Positions 1 to 7,410 of a stretch of DNA of 64,000 bases are shown piece by piece. Below the pieces are notes generated by a model. The model searched no databases and was not told the DNA's origin. It saw nothing but the letters and a program-made list of their open reading frames with translations. The DNA comes from Acidovorax soli (GTDB taxonomy: Bacteria; Pseudomonadota; Gammaproteobacteria; Burkholderiales; Burkholderiaceae_C). A program made the translations under genes and the position numbers. Where the stretch lies: positions 1 through 64,000 of the forward strand of contig NZ_JACHLK010000018.1 in assembly GCF_014207955.1 (NCBI RefSeq), given 5' to 3'. The stretch's first letter is position 1. The number at the start of each line of letters is the position of its first letter.

Positions 1-13
1 AGCCGTCTTTGTC

Positions 14-303
14 CCCGCTCCCCACCCCTTCTGGCTGCGCCGAGAAGCGCAGGAGCTGGGGTGGGTGCATGTGCCGAAGGACACATGCACTTCGTTGTCT
101 GGCTCGTCGATGCTGTTTGACCGGAGCTGCCTCGCAGAGGCAGCGCAGGGAGTTCATCGACGCCCACCCCAGATCCGAGCATCGCAGGTTGCCCGCAGCG
201 AAGCGGAGGGACGCAGACAGCGGGGCCGCCTTCTCTTTGGTGACTTTCTCTTGGCGGCCCAAGAGAAAGTTACTCCGCCGCCGGGCGGACATCCCGGCTC
301 CCG
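14..303 (+). repeat. Structured repeat element, copy A
   Basis: About 290 bp that recur, diverged, at 43270-43562 (minus) and 43672-43964 (plus). Nested inverted repeats are visible: outer stem 56-65/163-172, hairpin 65-73/82-90, stem 106-112/155-161 enclosing hairpin 126-133/137-144, then a long hairpin 240-253/260-273 and a short one 274-279/284-289. Stems change in a compensated way between copies. Open frames cross it in several phases, but none has a recognisable domain. I read it as a non-coding repeat or structured RNA of unknown function. Confidence 0.8.
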
Positions 304-340
304 CACTCAACCAAAGCACGCTGTAACCACCATCAAAAAC

Positions 341-1207
341 TCAAGGCCGAAGCAAAGCAGCAAACTCCAACGCCGCCCGGCTCCTAGAAGCCCCCTTGCG
401 CCACAAAATCCCCGCATGCCGCACCATCCCAGGCGAATGCAGATTGATCGCATGCAAGTCCGCCGCCTGCAAGGCTGCGCGTTCAGGAGCGATGCTCGCC
501 AGATCCCCCCACCGGCACACATCGAGCAAGCCCTCCACCGACTCCATCTCCACCCGCACCAGAGGCACCACCCCCGCAGCACGTAGGCTCTCATCGATCA
601 AGCGCCGCGTAGTGAACGCCCGCGGCAACATGGCCAACGGCACCCCCGCCAGGTCCTTCAACGCCAGCGTGCGCCGCCGCGCCAGGGGATGCGCCCGGTT
701 CACCACCAGCTGCAGCCGCTCCTCGAACAAGGGCTCCGTCTCGATCTCCTCGCGCTCGGTGGGGTAGAAGGCAATGCCCACATCGAGCTGCCCCTCCACC
801 AGTTGCTCCTCGATGGGCCCGGCGCGCAGATCTCGCACCACCACGTTGACACCGGGGTAGGCGCTGCTGAAGGCCGCCACGGCCGCCGGCACCAGGCTGT
901 GCAGAAAGGTGGGGATCACGCCCACGGTGAGCGATCCCGACTCCAGCGCCCCCATGTCGGCCAGGGCCATGCGGCCGGCCTCGATCTCCTGCAGGGCGCG
1001 CGCGGCATAGGTGCGAAAGGCCACCCCCGCTTGCGACAGCTTGAGCCCGCGGCCCAGGCGGTCGAACAGGGCCACGCCCAGCTCCTGCTCCAGCTGGCGC
1101 AGGCCGTGCGACAGCGTGGACTGCGTGACGAACAGGTTCTGCGCCGACTGCGTCAGGTGCTCGGTGCGCGCGATGTCGAGGAAATAGCGGAGCTGGCGGA
1201 TTTCCAT
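341..1207 (-). CDS. LysR-family regulator, probable regulator of the cat genes
   Basis: A 288-residue LysR-type transcription factor. The N-terminal winged HTH (about residues 1-60, MEIRQLRYFLDIART) precedes a LysR substrate-binding domain. I start at the ATG at 1207 because MEIRQLRYF is the canonical LysR start; an upstream extension to 1258 would run into the operator region. It diverges from catB across 142 bp that hold a 7-bp inverted repeat, the usual arrangement of CatR/BenM regulators, which respond to cis,cis-muconate. The protein itself looks closer to the CynR-like branch than to Pseudomonas CatR, so its effector is inferred from position only. Confidence 0.88.
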   Translation of the reverse strand: MEIRQLRYFLDIARTEHLTQSAQNLFVTQSTLSHGLRQLEQELGVALFDRLGRGLKLSQAGVAFRTYAARALQEIEAGRMALADMGALESGSLTVGVIPTFLHSLVPAAVAAFSSAYPGVNVVVRDLRAGPIEEQLVEGQLDVGIAFYPTEREEIETEPLFEERLQLVVNRAHPLARRRTLALKDLAGVPLAMLPRAFTTRRLIDESLRAAGVVPLVRVEMESVEGLLDVCRWGDLASIAPERAALQAADLHAINLHSPGMVRHAGILWRKGASRSRAALEFAALLRP

Positions 1208-1263
1208 GGGGTGGCTTTCTGGAGGACGGCAAGGAAATTCATCGATGGTATCGAACAATGCAT

Positions 1264-1287
1264 TGCAAATGAATCATTGGATTTGCA
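1264..1287. promoter_or_regulatory. Candidate LysR operator in the catB intergenic region
   Basis: TGCAAAT at 1264-1270 and ATTTGCA at 1281-1287 form a perfect 7-bp inverted repeat with a 10-bp spacer. It lies between the divergent LysR gene and catB. Size and spacing fit a LysR dimer recognition site, which usually contains a T-N11-A core in dyad symmetry. Binding is inferred from symmetry and location. Confidence 0.55.
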
Positions 1288-1349
1288 GACGGGCAGAAAC
1301 TAACCTTTGGCCTGTACCGTTTTCCGCTTACCGACCGAAGGCCTTCCCC

Positions 1350-2543
1350 ATGCACAACCACCCCGGTGGTTTCACCATCGAGCGCATCGAAGCGCGCATC
1401 CTGGACATCCCCACCATCCGCCCGCACAAGCTCTCGTTCGGTGCCATCAGCCGCCAGAGCCCGGTCATCGTGCAGCTGTGGCTGGCCGACGGTGCCTGCG
1501 GGTTCGGCGAGGCGGCCACCATCGGCGGCCCTTCATGGAACGAGGAATCGCCCGAGAGCATCCACCACGCCATCACCCAGTACCTGGCGCCCGCCCTGCG
1601 CGGCCAAGGCGCGGGCGGCTTCGAGGCGGCGCTGGCGCGCATGGACAAGGCCTGCAAGGGCAATGCCTTTGCCAAGAGCGCCGTGGAAATGGCCCTGGTC
1701 GACGCCGTGAGCCGCACGCTGAGCCTGCCGGCCTGGCAGCTGCTGGGCGGCAAGGTGCACGCCAGCCTGCCCCTGGCCTGGACCCTGGCCAGCGGCAACG
1801 TGGAGCGCGACCTCGAGGAAGCCCAGCTGCGTCTGGAGCAGCGCCGCCACCACATCTTCAAGATGAAGATCGGCGCCAACGCCCCGGCCGACGACGTGGC
1901 CCACGTCACGCAGATCGCGCGGGGCCTCGCAGGCCGCGCCACGCTGACGGTGGACGTGAACCAGGCCTGGGACGGCAACACCGCGCGCCGCTACCTGCCG
2001 CAGCTGGTGGAAGCCGGCGTGACGCTGATCGAGCAGCCCGTGGCCCACTGGAACGTGGAGGCCCTCAAGGGCTTGACCGCCATGCTGGGCCGCGACGCCC
2101 TCATCATGGCCGACGAGACCGTGTGCACCCCGCAGGACGCGATGGCCCTCGCGCGTGGCCAGGCCTGCCACGTGTTCTCGCTCAAGGTCGCCAAGCACGG
2201 CGGCCTGCTGCGCACGCGCAAGGTGGCGGCAGTGGCCGAGGCGGCCGACATAGGCTGGTACGGCGGCACCATGCTGGAGACCTCGCTGGGCAGCGCTGCG
2301 TCGGCCCATGTGTTCTCCACCCTGGGCCACCAGCACCATGGCTGCGAGCTGTTCGGCCCGCAACTGCTGGTCGACGACATCGTGGAAAACCAGATGCCCA
2401 TCACCGACTTCGCGCTGCAGTTGCCCGATGGCCCAGGCTTCGGCGTGGAGGTTTCGCTCGCGCAGCTCGACCGCTTCGACCGCGCCCGCGCGGGCCAGGC
2501 GCCCGTGCACATCGACCTGGGCCGCCAGGCTTCAACCCATTAA
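1350..2543 (+). CDS. catB: Muconate cycloisomerase
   Basis: Enolase-superfamily muconate cycloisomerase (397 aa), converting cis,cis-muconate to muconolactone in the catechol branch of the beta-ketoadipate pathway. The pattern is intact: KMK with Lys171 and Lys173, metal ligands Asp202 (VDVNQ), Glu228 (IEQP) and Asp255 (ADET), and Lys279 (SLKVAK). The start at 1350 follows a GAAGG ribosome site and gives family length; an upstream in-frame ATG would run into the operator. First gene of catB-catC-bug-catA1, with catC 12 bp downstream. Chloromuconate use cannot be excluded, but catC next door favours the non-chlorinated pathway. Confidence 0.95.
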   Translation: MHNHPGGFTIERIEARILDIPTIRPHKLSFGAISRQSPVIVQLWLADGACGFGEAATIGGPSWNEESPESIHHAITQYLAPALRGQGAGGFEAALARMDKACKGNAFAKSAVEMALVDAVSRTLSLPAWQLLGGKVHASLPLAWTLASGNVERDLEEAQLRLEQRRHHIFKMKIGANAPADDVAHVTQIARGLAGRATLTVDVNQAWDGNTARRYLPQLVEAGVTLIEQPVAHWNVEALKGLTAMLGRDALIMADETVCTPQDAMALARGQACHVFSLKVAKHGGLLRTRKVAAVAEAADIGWYGGTMLETSLGSAASAHVFSTLGHQHHGCELFGPQLLVDDIVENQMPITDFALQLPDGPGFGVEVSLAQLDRFDRARAGQAPVHIDLGRQASTH

Positions 2544-2555
2544 GGAGACCCCCCT

Positions 2556-2831
2556 ATGCTGTTCCTCGTCCGCATGGATGTGTACGTCCCCCACGACCTG
2601 CCTGCCGAACAGGCCAACGAGATCAAGGCCCGCGAAAAAGCCTACTCGCAGGATCTGCAGCGCGACGGCCGTTGGCCCCACCTCTGGCGCGTGGTGGGCG
2701 AGTACGCCAACTACAGCATCTTCGACGTGGCCTCCAACGACGAGCTGCACCAGCTGCTGCAGGGCCTGCCGCTGTTCCCGTTCATGAAGATCTCCGTGAC
2801 GCCACTGGCAAAGCACCCCTCGGCCATCTGA
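2556..2831 (+). CDS. catC: Muconolactone delta-isomerase
   Basis: A 91-residue cytoplasmic enzyme of the muconolactone isomerase family, full length. It turns muconolactone into 3-oxoadipate enol-lactone, the step after CatB. The N-terminal MLFLVRMDVYVP strand and the conserved EKAYSQDLQRDGRWPHLWR stretch identify it. Members form a decameric ferredoxin-like barrel. It sits 12 bp after catB with a GGAG ribosome site, so the two are surely co-transcribed. The next enzyme, enol-lactone hydrolase (CatD/PcaD), is not in this window. Confidence 0.96.
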   Translation: MLFLVRMDVYVPHDLPAEQANEIKAREKAYSQDLQRDGRWPHLWRVVGEYANYSIFDVASNDELHQLLQGLPLFPFMKISVTPLAKHPSAI

Positions 2832-2867
2832 CCGCCATCCCCCAGAAGAGTACCGGAGACAAGACGA

Positions 2868-3854
2868 ATGAAGCGACAAACCCTGCTGGCCCTGCTGGCC
2901 GCAACCACCGCGCTGGCGGTGCTGCCCACGGCGCATGCCCAGACCAGCGGCGCCAATTGGCCGAACAAGCCCATCCGCTGGGTCGTGCCCTTCCCGCCCG
3001 GTGGCGCCATGGACGCGATTGCCCGCACCCTGGGCGAGAAGGCCGGCCAGGCGCTGGGCCAGCCCTTCGTGGTCGAGAACAAGGCCGGCGCGGGCGGCAA
3101 CATCGGCGCCGAGTTCGTGGCCAAGCAGCCAGCCGACGGCTACACGCTGATGATCACCTCCATCGGCATGGCCACCAACAAGCCGCTGTACGGCAAGCTG
3201 TCCTACGACCCGATCAAGGACTTCGCACCGGTGAGCCTGCTCGCCGTGGTGCCCAACGTGCTGGTGACCAATGCCACCCAGCCCGAGGTGAAGACCGTGG
3301 CCGACGTGATCGCCGCCGCACGCAAGGCGCCCGGCAAGCTCACCTACGGCTCGGCCGGCAACGGCACCTCGATCCACCTGGCGGGCGAGGTGTTCAACTC
3401 GCTGGCCCAGGTCGACATGCTGCACATCCCCTACAAGGGCAGCGGCCCGGCCGTGGCCGACCTGCTGGGCGGGCAGATCAACTACATGTTCGACAGCATC
3501 ACCTCGGCACGGCCGCACCTGCAGTCGGGCAAGCTGCGCGCCCTGGGCGTGACCACGGCCAAACGCTCGGCCACCCTGCCCAATGTGCCCACGCTGGCCG
3601 AGGCCGGCTTGCCGGGCTACGAGGTCTCGCCCTGGTTCGCGGTGTTCACGCCGGCGGGCACACCAGCGCCCATCGTCAACAAGCTCAATGCCGCCCTGCG
3701 CGATGCGATGAAGCAGCCCGATGTGGTGGCGCGCTTCGAGACCATCGGCGCCGAGCCCGTGGGCTCCACGCCCGCCGAACTGGCCACCCACCTGGCCAAG
3801 GAATCCGATCGCTGGGCGAAGCTGATTGCAGAGCGCCACATCAAGCTCGACTGA
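2868..3854 (+). CDS. Bug/TctC-family periplasmic binding protein
   Basis: A 328-residue extracytoplasmic solute receptor of the Bug (TctC) family, exported by an N-terminal Sec signal (MKRQTLLALLAATTALAVL, cleavage near AHAQ). The typical start of the mature protein (WPNKPIRWVVPFPPGGAMD) and a later DGYTLMI block are present. Bug proteins bind small carboxylates; some work with TctAB transporters, and many are orphans, as here. Its place between catC and catA1, 36 bp after catC, suggests a ligand such as benzoate, muconate or another aromatic acid. That is inference; no membrane partner is nearby. Confidence 0.93.
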   Translation: MKRQTLLALLAATTALAVLPTAHAQTSGANWPNKPIRWVVPFPPGGAMDAIARTLGEKAGQALGQPFVVENKAGAGGNIGAEFVAKQPADGYTLMITSIGMATNKPLYGKLSYDPIKDFAPVSLLAVVPNVLVTNATQPEVKTVADVIAAARKAPGKLTYGSAGNGTSIHLAGEVFNSLAQVDMLHIPYKGSGPAVADLLGGQINYMFDSITSARPHLQSGKLRALGVTTAKRSATLPNVPTLAEAGLPGYEVSPWFAVFTPAGTPAPIVNKLNAALRDAMKQPDVVARFETIGAEPVGSTPAELATHLAKESDRWAKLIAERHIKLD

Positions 3855-3906
3855 CCGGGCATCCCCCTTTCTTCCCCACGAACCACCCCACAGAGGAGAC
3901 AAGAAC

Positions 3907-4827
3907 ATGGCAGAACTCACCCAGGCCCAGTTGCTCGAACTGGTCAACACCAAGAAGATCGCCCCCGGCAACCCACGCGTGCGCCAGCTCACCGAGCGCA
4001 TCGTCACCGACCTGTTCAAGACCATCGACGAACTGGACGTGACCCCCGACGAGTTCTGGGCCGCCACCGCCTGGCTCACACGCCTGGGCGCCGCAGGCCA
4101 GACTGGGCTGATCACGGCGGGCCTGGGCTTTGACCGCCTGCTCGACATCCGCGCCGACGAGGCCGACCAGAAAGCCGGGCGCGAAGGCGGCACGCCCCGT
4201 GCCATCGAGGGGCCCTTGTTCGTGGCTGGAGCCCCCACTTCCAAGGTGGAAGTGCGTGTAGACGAGGGCGAGCCCAAAGGCGAGGTGTTCGTGATGGAGG
4301 GCCAGGTGCTGGACCTCGATGGCCAACCTGTTCCCCATGCCATGGTCGATGTGTGGCACGCCAATGAGAAAGGCGGCTACTCACACTTCTTCCCAGGCAT
4401 GCAGCCCTATGAACTACGCCGCCGCATCGAGACCGATGCCAAGGGCTTCTACCGCTTTCGCAGCTTCTTGCCACCGGGCTATGCGATCCCGCCCACCGGC
4501 CCGGTCGCAGAGCTGTTTGCCGCCCTGGGCCGCCATGGCCAGCGCCCGGCGCACATCCACTTCCTGGTCGCTGCGCCCGGCATGCGCACGCTGACCACCC
4601 AGGTCAACATTCCGGGCGACAGCTACATCGACGATGACTTCGCCTTCGCCACGCGCGATGGGCTGATCGTTGCGCTGGAGCGCAATGTGGCACCCAAAGG
4701 CTATGAGTCGCTGGGCATCACGGCGCCGTTCACACGCTCGGTGTTCAACTTCGTGCTGCCCAGGGCGGCCAGCGAGGACGAGGCACTGCCGCTGACCCGC
4801 ATGGAGCGCGTCGCAACGCCGGGCTGA
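3907..4827 (+). CDS. catA: Catechol 1,2-dioxygenase, copy 1
   Basis: Intradiol dioxygenase (306 aa) that opens catechol to cis,cis-muconate with O2 and non-haem Fe(III). The four iron ligands are all present: Tyr158 (GGYSHF), Tyr192 (PPGYAIP), His216 and His218 (PAHIHF). An N-terminal helical linker (about 1-105) precedes the beta-sandwich catalytic domain. The ATG at 3907 follows an AGAGGAGA ribosome site. It ends the catB operon and is followed by a strong terminator. A second copy at 11874 differs at about 23 of 306 residues by my count, mostly in the N-terminal half. Confidence 0.97.
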   Translation: MAELTQAQLLELVNTKKIAPGNPRVRQLTERIVTDLFKTIDELDVTPDEFWAATAWLTRLGAAGQTGLITAGLGFDRLLDIRADEADQKAGREGGTPRAIEGPLFVAGAPTSKVEVRVDEGEPKGEVFVMEGQVLDLDGQPVPHAMVDVWHANEKGGYSHFFPGMQPYELRRRIETDAKGFYRFRSFLPPGYAIPPTGPVAELFAALGRHGQRPAHIHFLVAAPGMRTLTTQVNIPGDSYIDDDFAFATRDGLIVALERNVAPKGYESLGITAPFTRSVFNFVLPRAASEDEALPLTRMERVATPG

Positions 4828-4847
4828 TCCGCCACCGCTCCGACGCC

Positions 4848-4876
4848 AAGCTGCCCCTTAGCGGGGGCGGCTTTTC
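4848..4876 (+). terminator. Rho-independent terminator after catA copy 1
   Basis: GCTGCCCC and GGGGCGGC form an 8-bp stem (one T-G pair) around a TTAGCG-type loop, preceded by AA and followed by TTTT at 4872-4875. It lies 20 bp past the catA1 stop and insulates the cat operon from the downstream activator gene. Confidence 0.75.
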
Positions 4877-4999
4877 GTGTTGGGGGTGTCATTCAGCAGC
4901 CCCACCCCGCTGCAGGAAAAACCCCGTGGCGCCGGCAGACGCGATGGCGCACCATACTCGCACCATCCACCCAGCGCAGCCCGGCTGCTGCGCGGCGGA

Positions 5000-6667
5000 A
5001 TGCTGGAGACCCCCTTGGCCAATCCCCTCTCGCTGCTGCGCTTCAACGCCGACACCGGCCACATCTGGCTCGACGAGCAGCGCATGCTGCTGCTGCACGC
5101 CCGCGCGCTGGCGGCGCTGCGCAAGGAGCTGTTCGACTCGCTGGGCGTGGAGCGCGCGCGCGGCCTGCTCATCCGCATGGGTTTTGCCTCGGGCCAGCGC
5201 GATGGAGAGCTGGCCGTCAAGCAGCGGCGCGCCGGCCTCAAGACGCACGATGCCTTTCTGCTCGGCCCGCAGCTGCACTCCATCGAAGGCGTGGTCTCGG
5301 TCGAGAAGGTACAGCTCGACATCAACCTCGCCCAGGGGCACTTCTATGGCGAGTTCCTGTGGACCAACTCCTGGGAGGACGAGGTCAACATCAGCGACTT
5401 CGGCTTTGGCGACGACCCGGCCTGCTGGACGCAGATCGGCTATGCCTCGGGCTATACCAGCACCTTCATGGGCCAGCTCGTGGTCTACAAGGAGGTGGAA
5501 TGCCGCAGCCAGGGCGATGCGCTGTGCCGCATCGTCGGCCAGCCGGCGGAGCGCTGGAACGACGATGCCTACGTGGCCTACTTCCAGCCCCAGCCCTTTG
5601 CCGCGCAGCTCATCGACTACCAGATCGGCCTGGACCAGTTGCGCAGCGTGCAGGCGCGCCGGCGCTACGACAGCAAGCTGGTGGGCGTATCGCCGGGTTT
5701 TCGCGAGGCCTTCGAGCTGCTCAGCCGCGCGGCCGACAACGCCATCACCGTGCTGCTGCTGGGCGAGACCGGCGTGGGCAAGGAGGTCTTTGCACGCTGG
5801 CTGCATGAGAACGGGCCGCGCGCCAAAGGGCCGTTCATCGCCGTCAACTGCGCGGCCATTCCGCACGAGCTGATCGAGGCCGAGCTCTTCGGCGTGGAGA
5901 AAGGCGCCTACACCGGCGCCCACCTGGCGCGGGCCGGACGCTTCGAGCGGGCGCACGGTGGCACCCTGTTCCTCGACGAGATCGGCGACCTGCCGCTGGC
6001 CGCGCAGGTCAAACTGCTGCGCGCCCTGCAGACCGGCGAGGTGGAGCGCCTGGGCGCCGAGAACAGCACGCCGTTCGACGTGCGCATCGTTGCCGCCACC
6101 AATGTCAACCTGCAGCAGGCCATGCAGGCCGGGCGCTTCCGCGCCGACCTGTTCTACCGCCTGAACACCTTTCCCATCACCATCCCGCCGCTGCGCGAGC
6201 GCACGGCCGACATCCCGGCCCTGGTGGACCGCTTCGTCGAGCGCTATGGCGAGCTGTACCGCAAGAAAGTGCTGGGACTGACCGACAAGGCCATGCGCGC
6301 GGTGCTGGGCCACCCCTGGCCCGGCAACATCCGCGAGCTGGAGAACGTGATGGAGCGCGCCGTGCTGCTGGCACCGGACAAGGGCTTCATCGAGGCATCG
6401 CACCTGTCGGGCGTGGCGCCCCCCGCCCAGGGCGGGCAGCTCGACGGGCGTGGCGCGGTCACGCGCGGCGCGCCCAGCGATGCCATCGACGGCATCTGCA
6501 CCGAGGTGCTGGACCGCAATGTGGACCTGGCCCAGCTGGAGCAGCGCCTGCTGCAGACCGCCCTGCAGCGCGCGGGCGGCAACCTCTCGCAGGCGGCGCG
6601 CCTCCTGGGCATCACGCGACCGCAGCTGGCCTACCGGCTGAAAAAAGAAGGCGTTCCCACCGCATAG
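5000..6667 (+). CDS. dmpR: Sigma-54-dependent phenol-responsive activator, DmpR/XylR type
   Basis: A 555-residue NtrC-family activator. In order: XylR_N sensor domain (about 1-130), V4R domain (about 130-195), AAA+ domain with Walker A GETGVGKE and the sigma-54 contact loop GAYTGA, and a Fis-type HTH (SQAARLLGITRPQLAYRLKK) at the C terminus. DmpR, XylR and PoxR homologues bind phenols directly in the sensor domain, which relieves repression of the ATPase. I choose the ATG at 5000, giving near-DmpR length; the upstream extension to 4877 would overlap the terminator. It lies directly upstream of the phenol hydroxylase operon and its -24/-12 promoter. The exact effector range cannot be read from sequence. 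Confidence 0.94.
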   Translation: MLETPLANPLSLLRFNADTGHIWLDEQRMLLLHARALAALRKELFDSLGVERARGLLIRMGFASGQRDGELAVKQRRAGLKTHDAFLLGPQLHSIEGVVSVEKVQLDINLAQGHFYGEFLWTNSWEDEVNISDFGFGDDPACWTQIGYASGYTSTFMGQLVVYKEVECRSQGDALCRIVGQPAERWNDDAYVAYFQPQPFAAQLIDYQIGLDQLRSVQARRRYDSKLVGVSPGFREAFELLSRAADNAITVLLLGETGVGKEVFARWLHENGPRAKGPFIAVNCAAIPHELIEAELFGVEKGAYTGAHLARAGRFERAHGGTLFLDEIGDLPLAAQVKLLRALQTGEVERLGAENSTPFDVRIVAATNVNLQQAMQAGRFRADLFYRLNTFPITIPPLRERTADIPALVDRFVERYGELYRKKVLGLTDKAMRAVLGHPWPGNIRELENVMERAVLLAPDKGFIEASHLSGVAPPAQGGQLDGRGAVTRGAPSDAIDGICTEVLDRNVDLAQLEQRLLQTALQRAGGNLSQAARLLGITRPQLAYRLKKEGVPTA

Positions 6668-6780
6668 GGACATCCCCCTGAGGCGCTGCGCACCTTCCCC
6701 TTCTCTCGAACGGCTGCGCCATTCGGGAAGGGGGACACCACCAGCGCGGCGGGGCGGCCGTTGCGCGGTGGTCACTGGCC
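6668..6780 (+). repeat. Post-stop hairpin element, copy 1
   Basis: It begins right after the dmpR stop codon with CATCCCCCTGAGG and recurs at 16981-17086 (minus) and 54408-54520 (plus). Core hairpin: CCCCTTC 6697-6703 with GAAGGGG 6727-6733, inside it CGAACGG 6707-6713 with CCATTCG 6719-6725. A G/C-rich tail follows (GCGGCGGGGCGGCC). It probably acts at the 3' end of the mRNA; function unknown. Confidence 0.7.
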
Positions 6781-6900
6781 CAGGCCGCGTCCGTTCGAAG
6801 GCAGTGACCATCCCCTGGCGCTGCCATTTCTCGCCTCCCCCGGTCGCCACCGTTCTTGGTGCTTTTCCAGAAGGCTCCACCCGCCGGGACCATTCACCAT

Positions 6901-6937
6901 TTGATCAAGCTGCACTGCAGCATTTGATGATTTGAGG
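6901..6937. promoter_or_regulatory. Candidate DmpR upstream activating sequences
   Basis: A perfect palindrome TTGATCAA at 6901-6908 is followed by a degenerate match, TTTGATGATTTGAG, at about 6923-6936. Known DmpR/XylR enhancer sites are built from TTGATCAA-like half sites, 100-200 bp upstream of the start site. Here they are about 100 bp upstream of the -24 box. The rest of 6781-7000 shows no gene. Confidence 0.55.
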
Positions 6938-7007
6938 CTTCAGGAAAACCCTGGCAACGGGGTCACGGCATGGGCCCATCCCATGCAAATCAAGGGCTTG
7001 CGTGCGC

Positions 7008-7023
7008 TGGCACAGCGATTGCC
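7008..7023 (+). promoter_or_regulatory. Sigma-54 (-24/-12) promoter of the phenol hydroxylase operon
   Basis: TGGCAC at 7008-7013, a 5-bp spacer, and TTGCC at 7019-7023 match the RpoN consensus TGGCAC-N5-TTGCW almost perfectly. Transcription should start about 12 bp downstream, near 7034, giving a leader of about 40 nt before dmpK. The adjacent sigma-54 activator gene fits this exactly. Confidence 0.9.
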
Positions 7024-7075
7024 CTTTCTACACCGCCCGGGCCCCTGGCCCCTACTCGATTGGTGTAGTGAACAA

Positions 7076-7354
7076 ATGAACCCCACCCACGGTGCCTCCC
7101 AGCCCGGATCGGCCAGCACGCTGACCGGCCTGCCCTGCTATGTGCGCGTGACCGGCACGCTGGAGCAGCGCTTCGTCGAATTCGAGTTCGCCATCGGCGA
7201 CCCCGAGTTCGCCGTGGAACTGGTGCTGCTGTTCCCCCAGTTCCACGCATTCTGCGCCCAGCACCAGGCCATCCACCTCGACGCCGAAGAGGGTGCGCGG
7301 CTGGACTACGAACGCCTGAAGTGGCGCTTCGGCGCGCCCGGCATCGACCACTGA
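7076..7354 (+). CDS. dmpK: Phenol hydroxylase assembly subunit DmpK (P0)
   Basis: A 92-residue small subunit of multicomponent phenol hydroxylase, the counterpart of DmpK/PhhK. In Pseudomonas this protein is not needed for turnover but helps assemble the active di-iron oxygenase. The conserved core RFVEFEFAIGDPEFAVELVLLFP is visible in the second third. I use the ATG at 7076, about 40 nt after the predicted sigma-54 start site; the longer frame from 6932 would cross the promoter. First gene of the operon. Confidence 0.9.
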   Translation: MNPTHGASQPGSASTLTGLPCYVRVTGTLEQRFVEFEFAIGDPEFAVELVLLFPQFHAFCAQHQAIHLDAEEGARLDYERLKWRFGAPGIDH

Positions 7355-7410
7355 GATTTCTCTTCTTTCCGATTCCCCAACCCATCACACCACGACCAGG
7401 AGACAACACG

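Noticed and set aside
9..586. Open frames across repeat copy A (for example 105 and 173 codons)
   Set aside because: They lie on the repeat's stems, run in several phases at once, and show no domain. They are by-products of the repeat and GC bias.
1307..4042. 911-codon frame across catB, catC and bug
   Set aside because: It crosses three well-supported genes in a different phase and is Arg/Pro/Ala-rich; a shadow frame.
4889..6880. 663-codon minus-strand frame opposite dmpR
   Set aside because: It is antisense to an activator with all expected motifs and has no recognisable fold.
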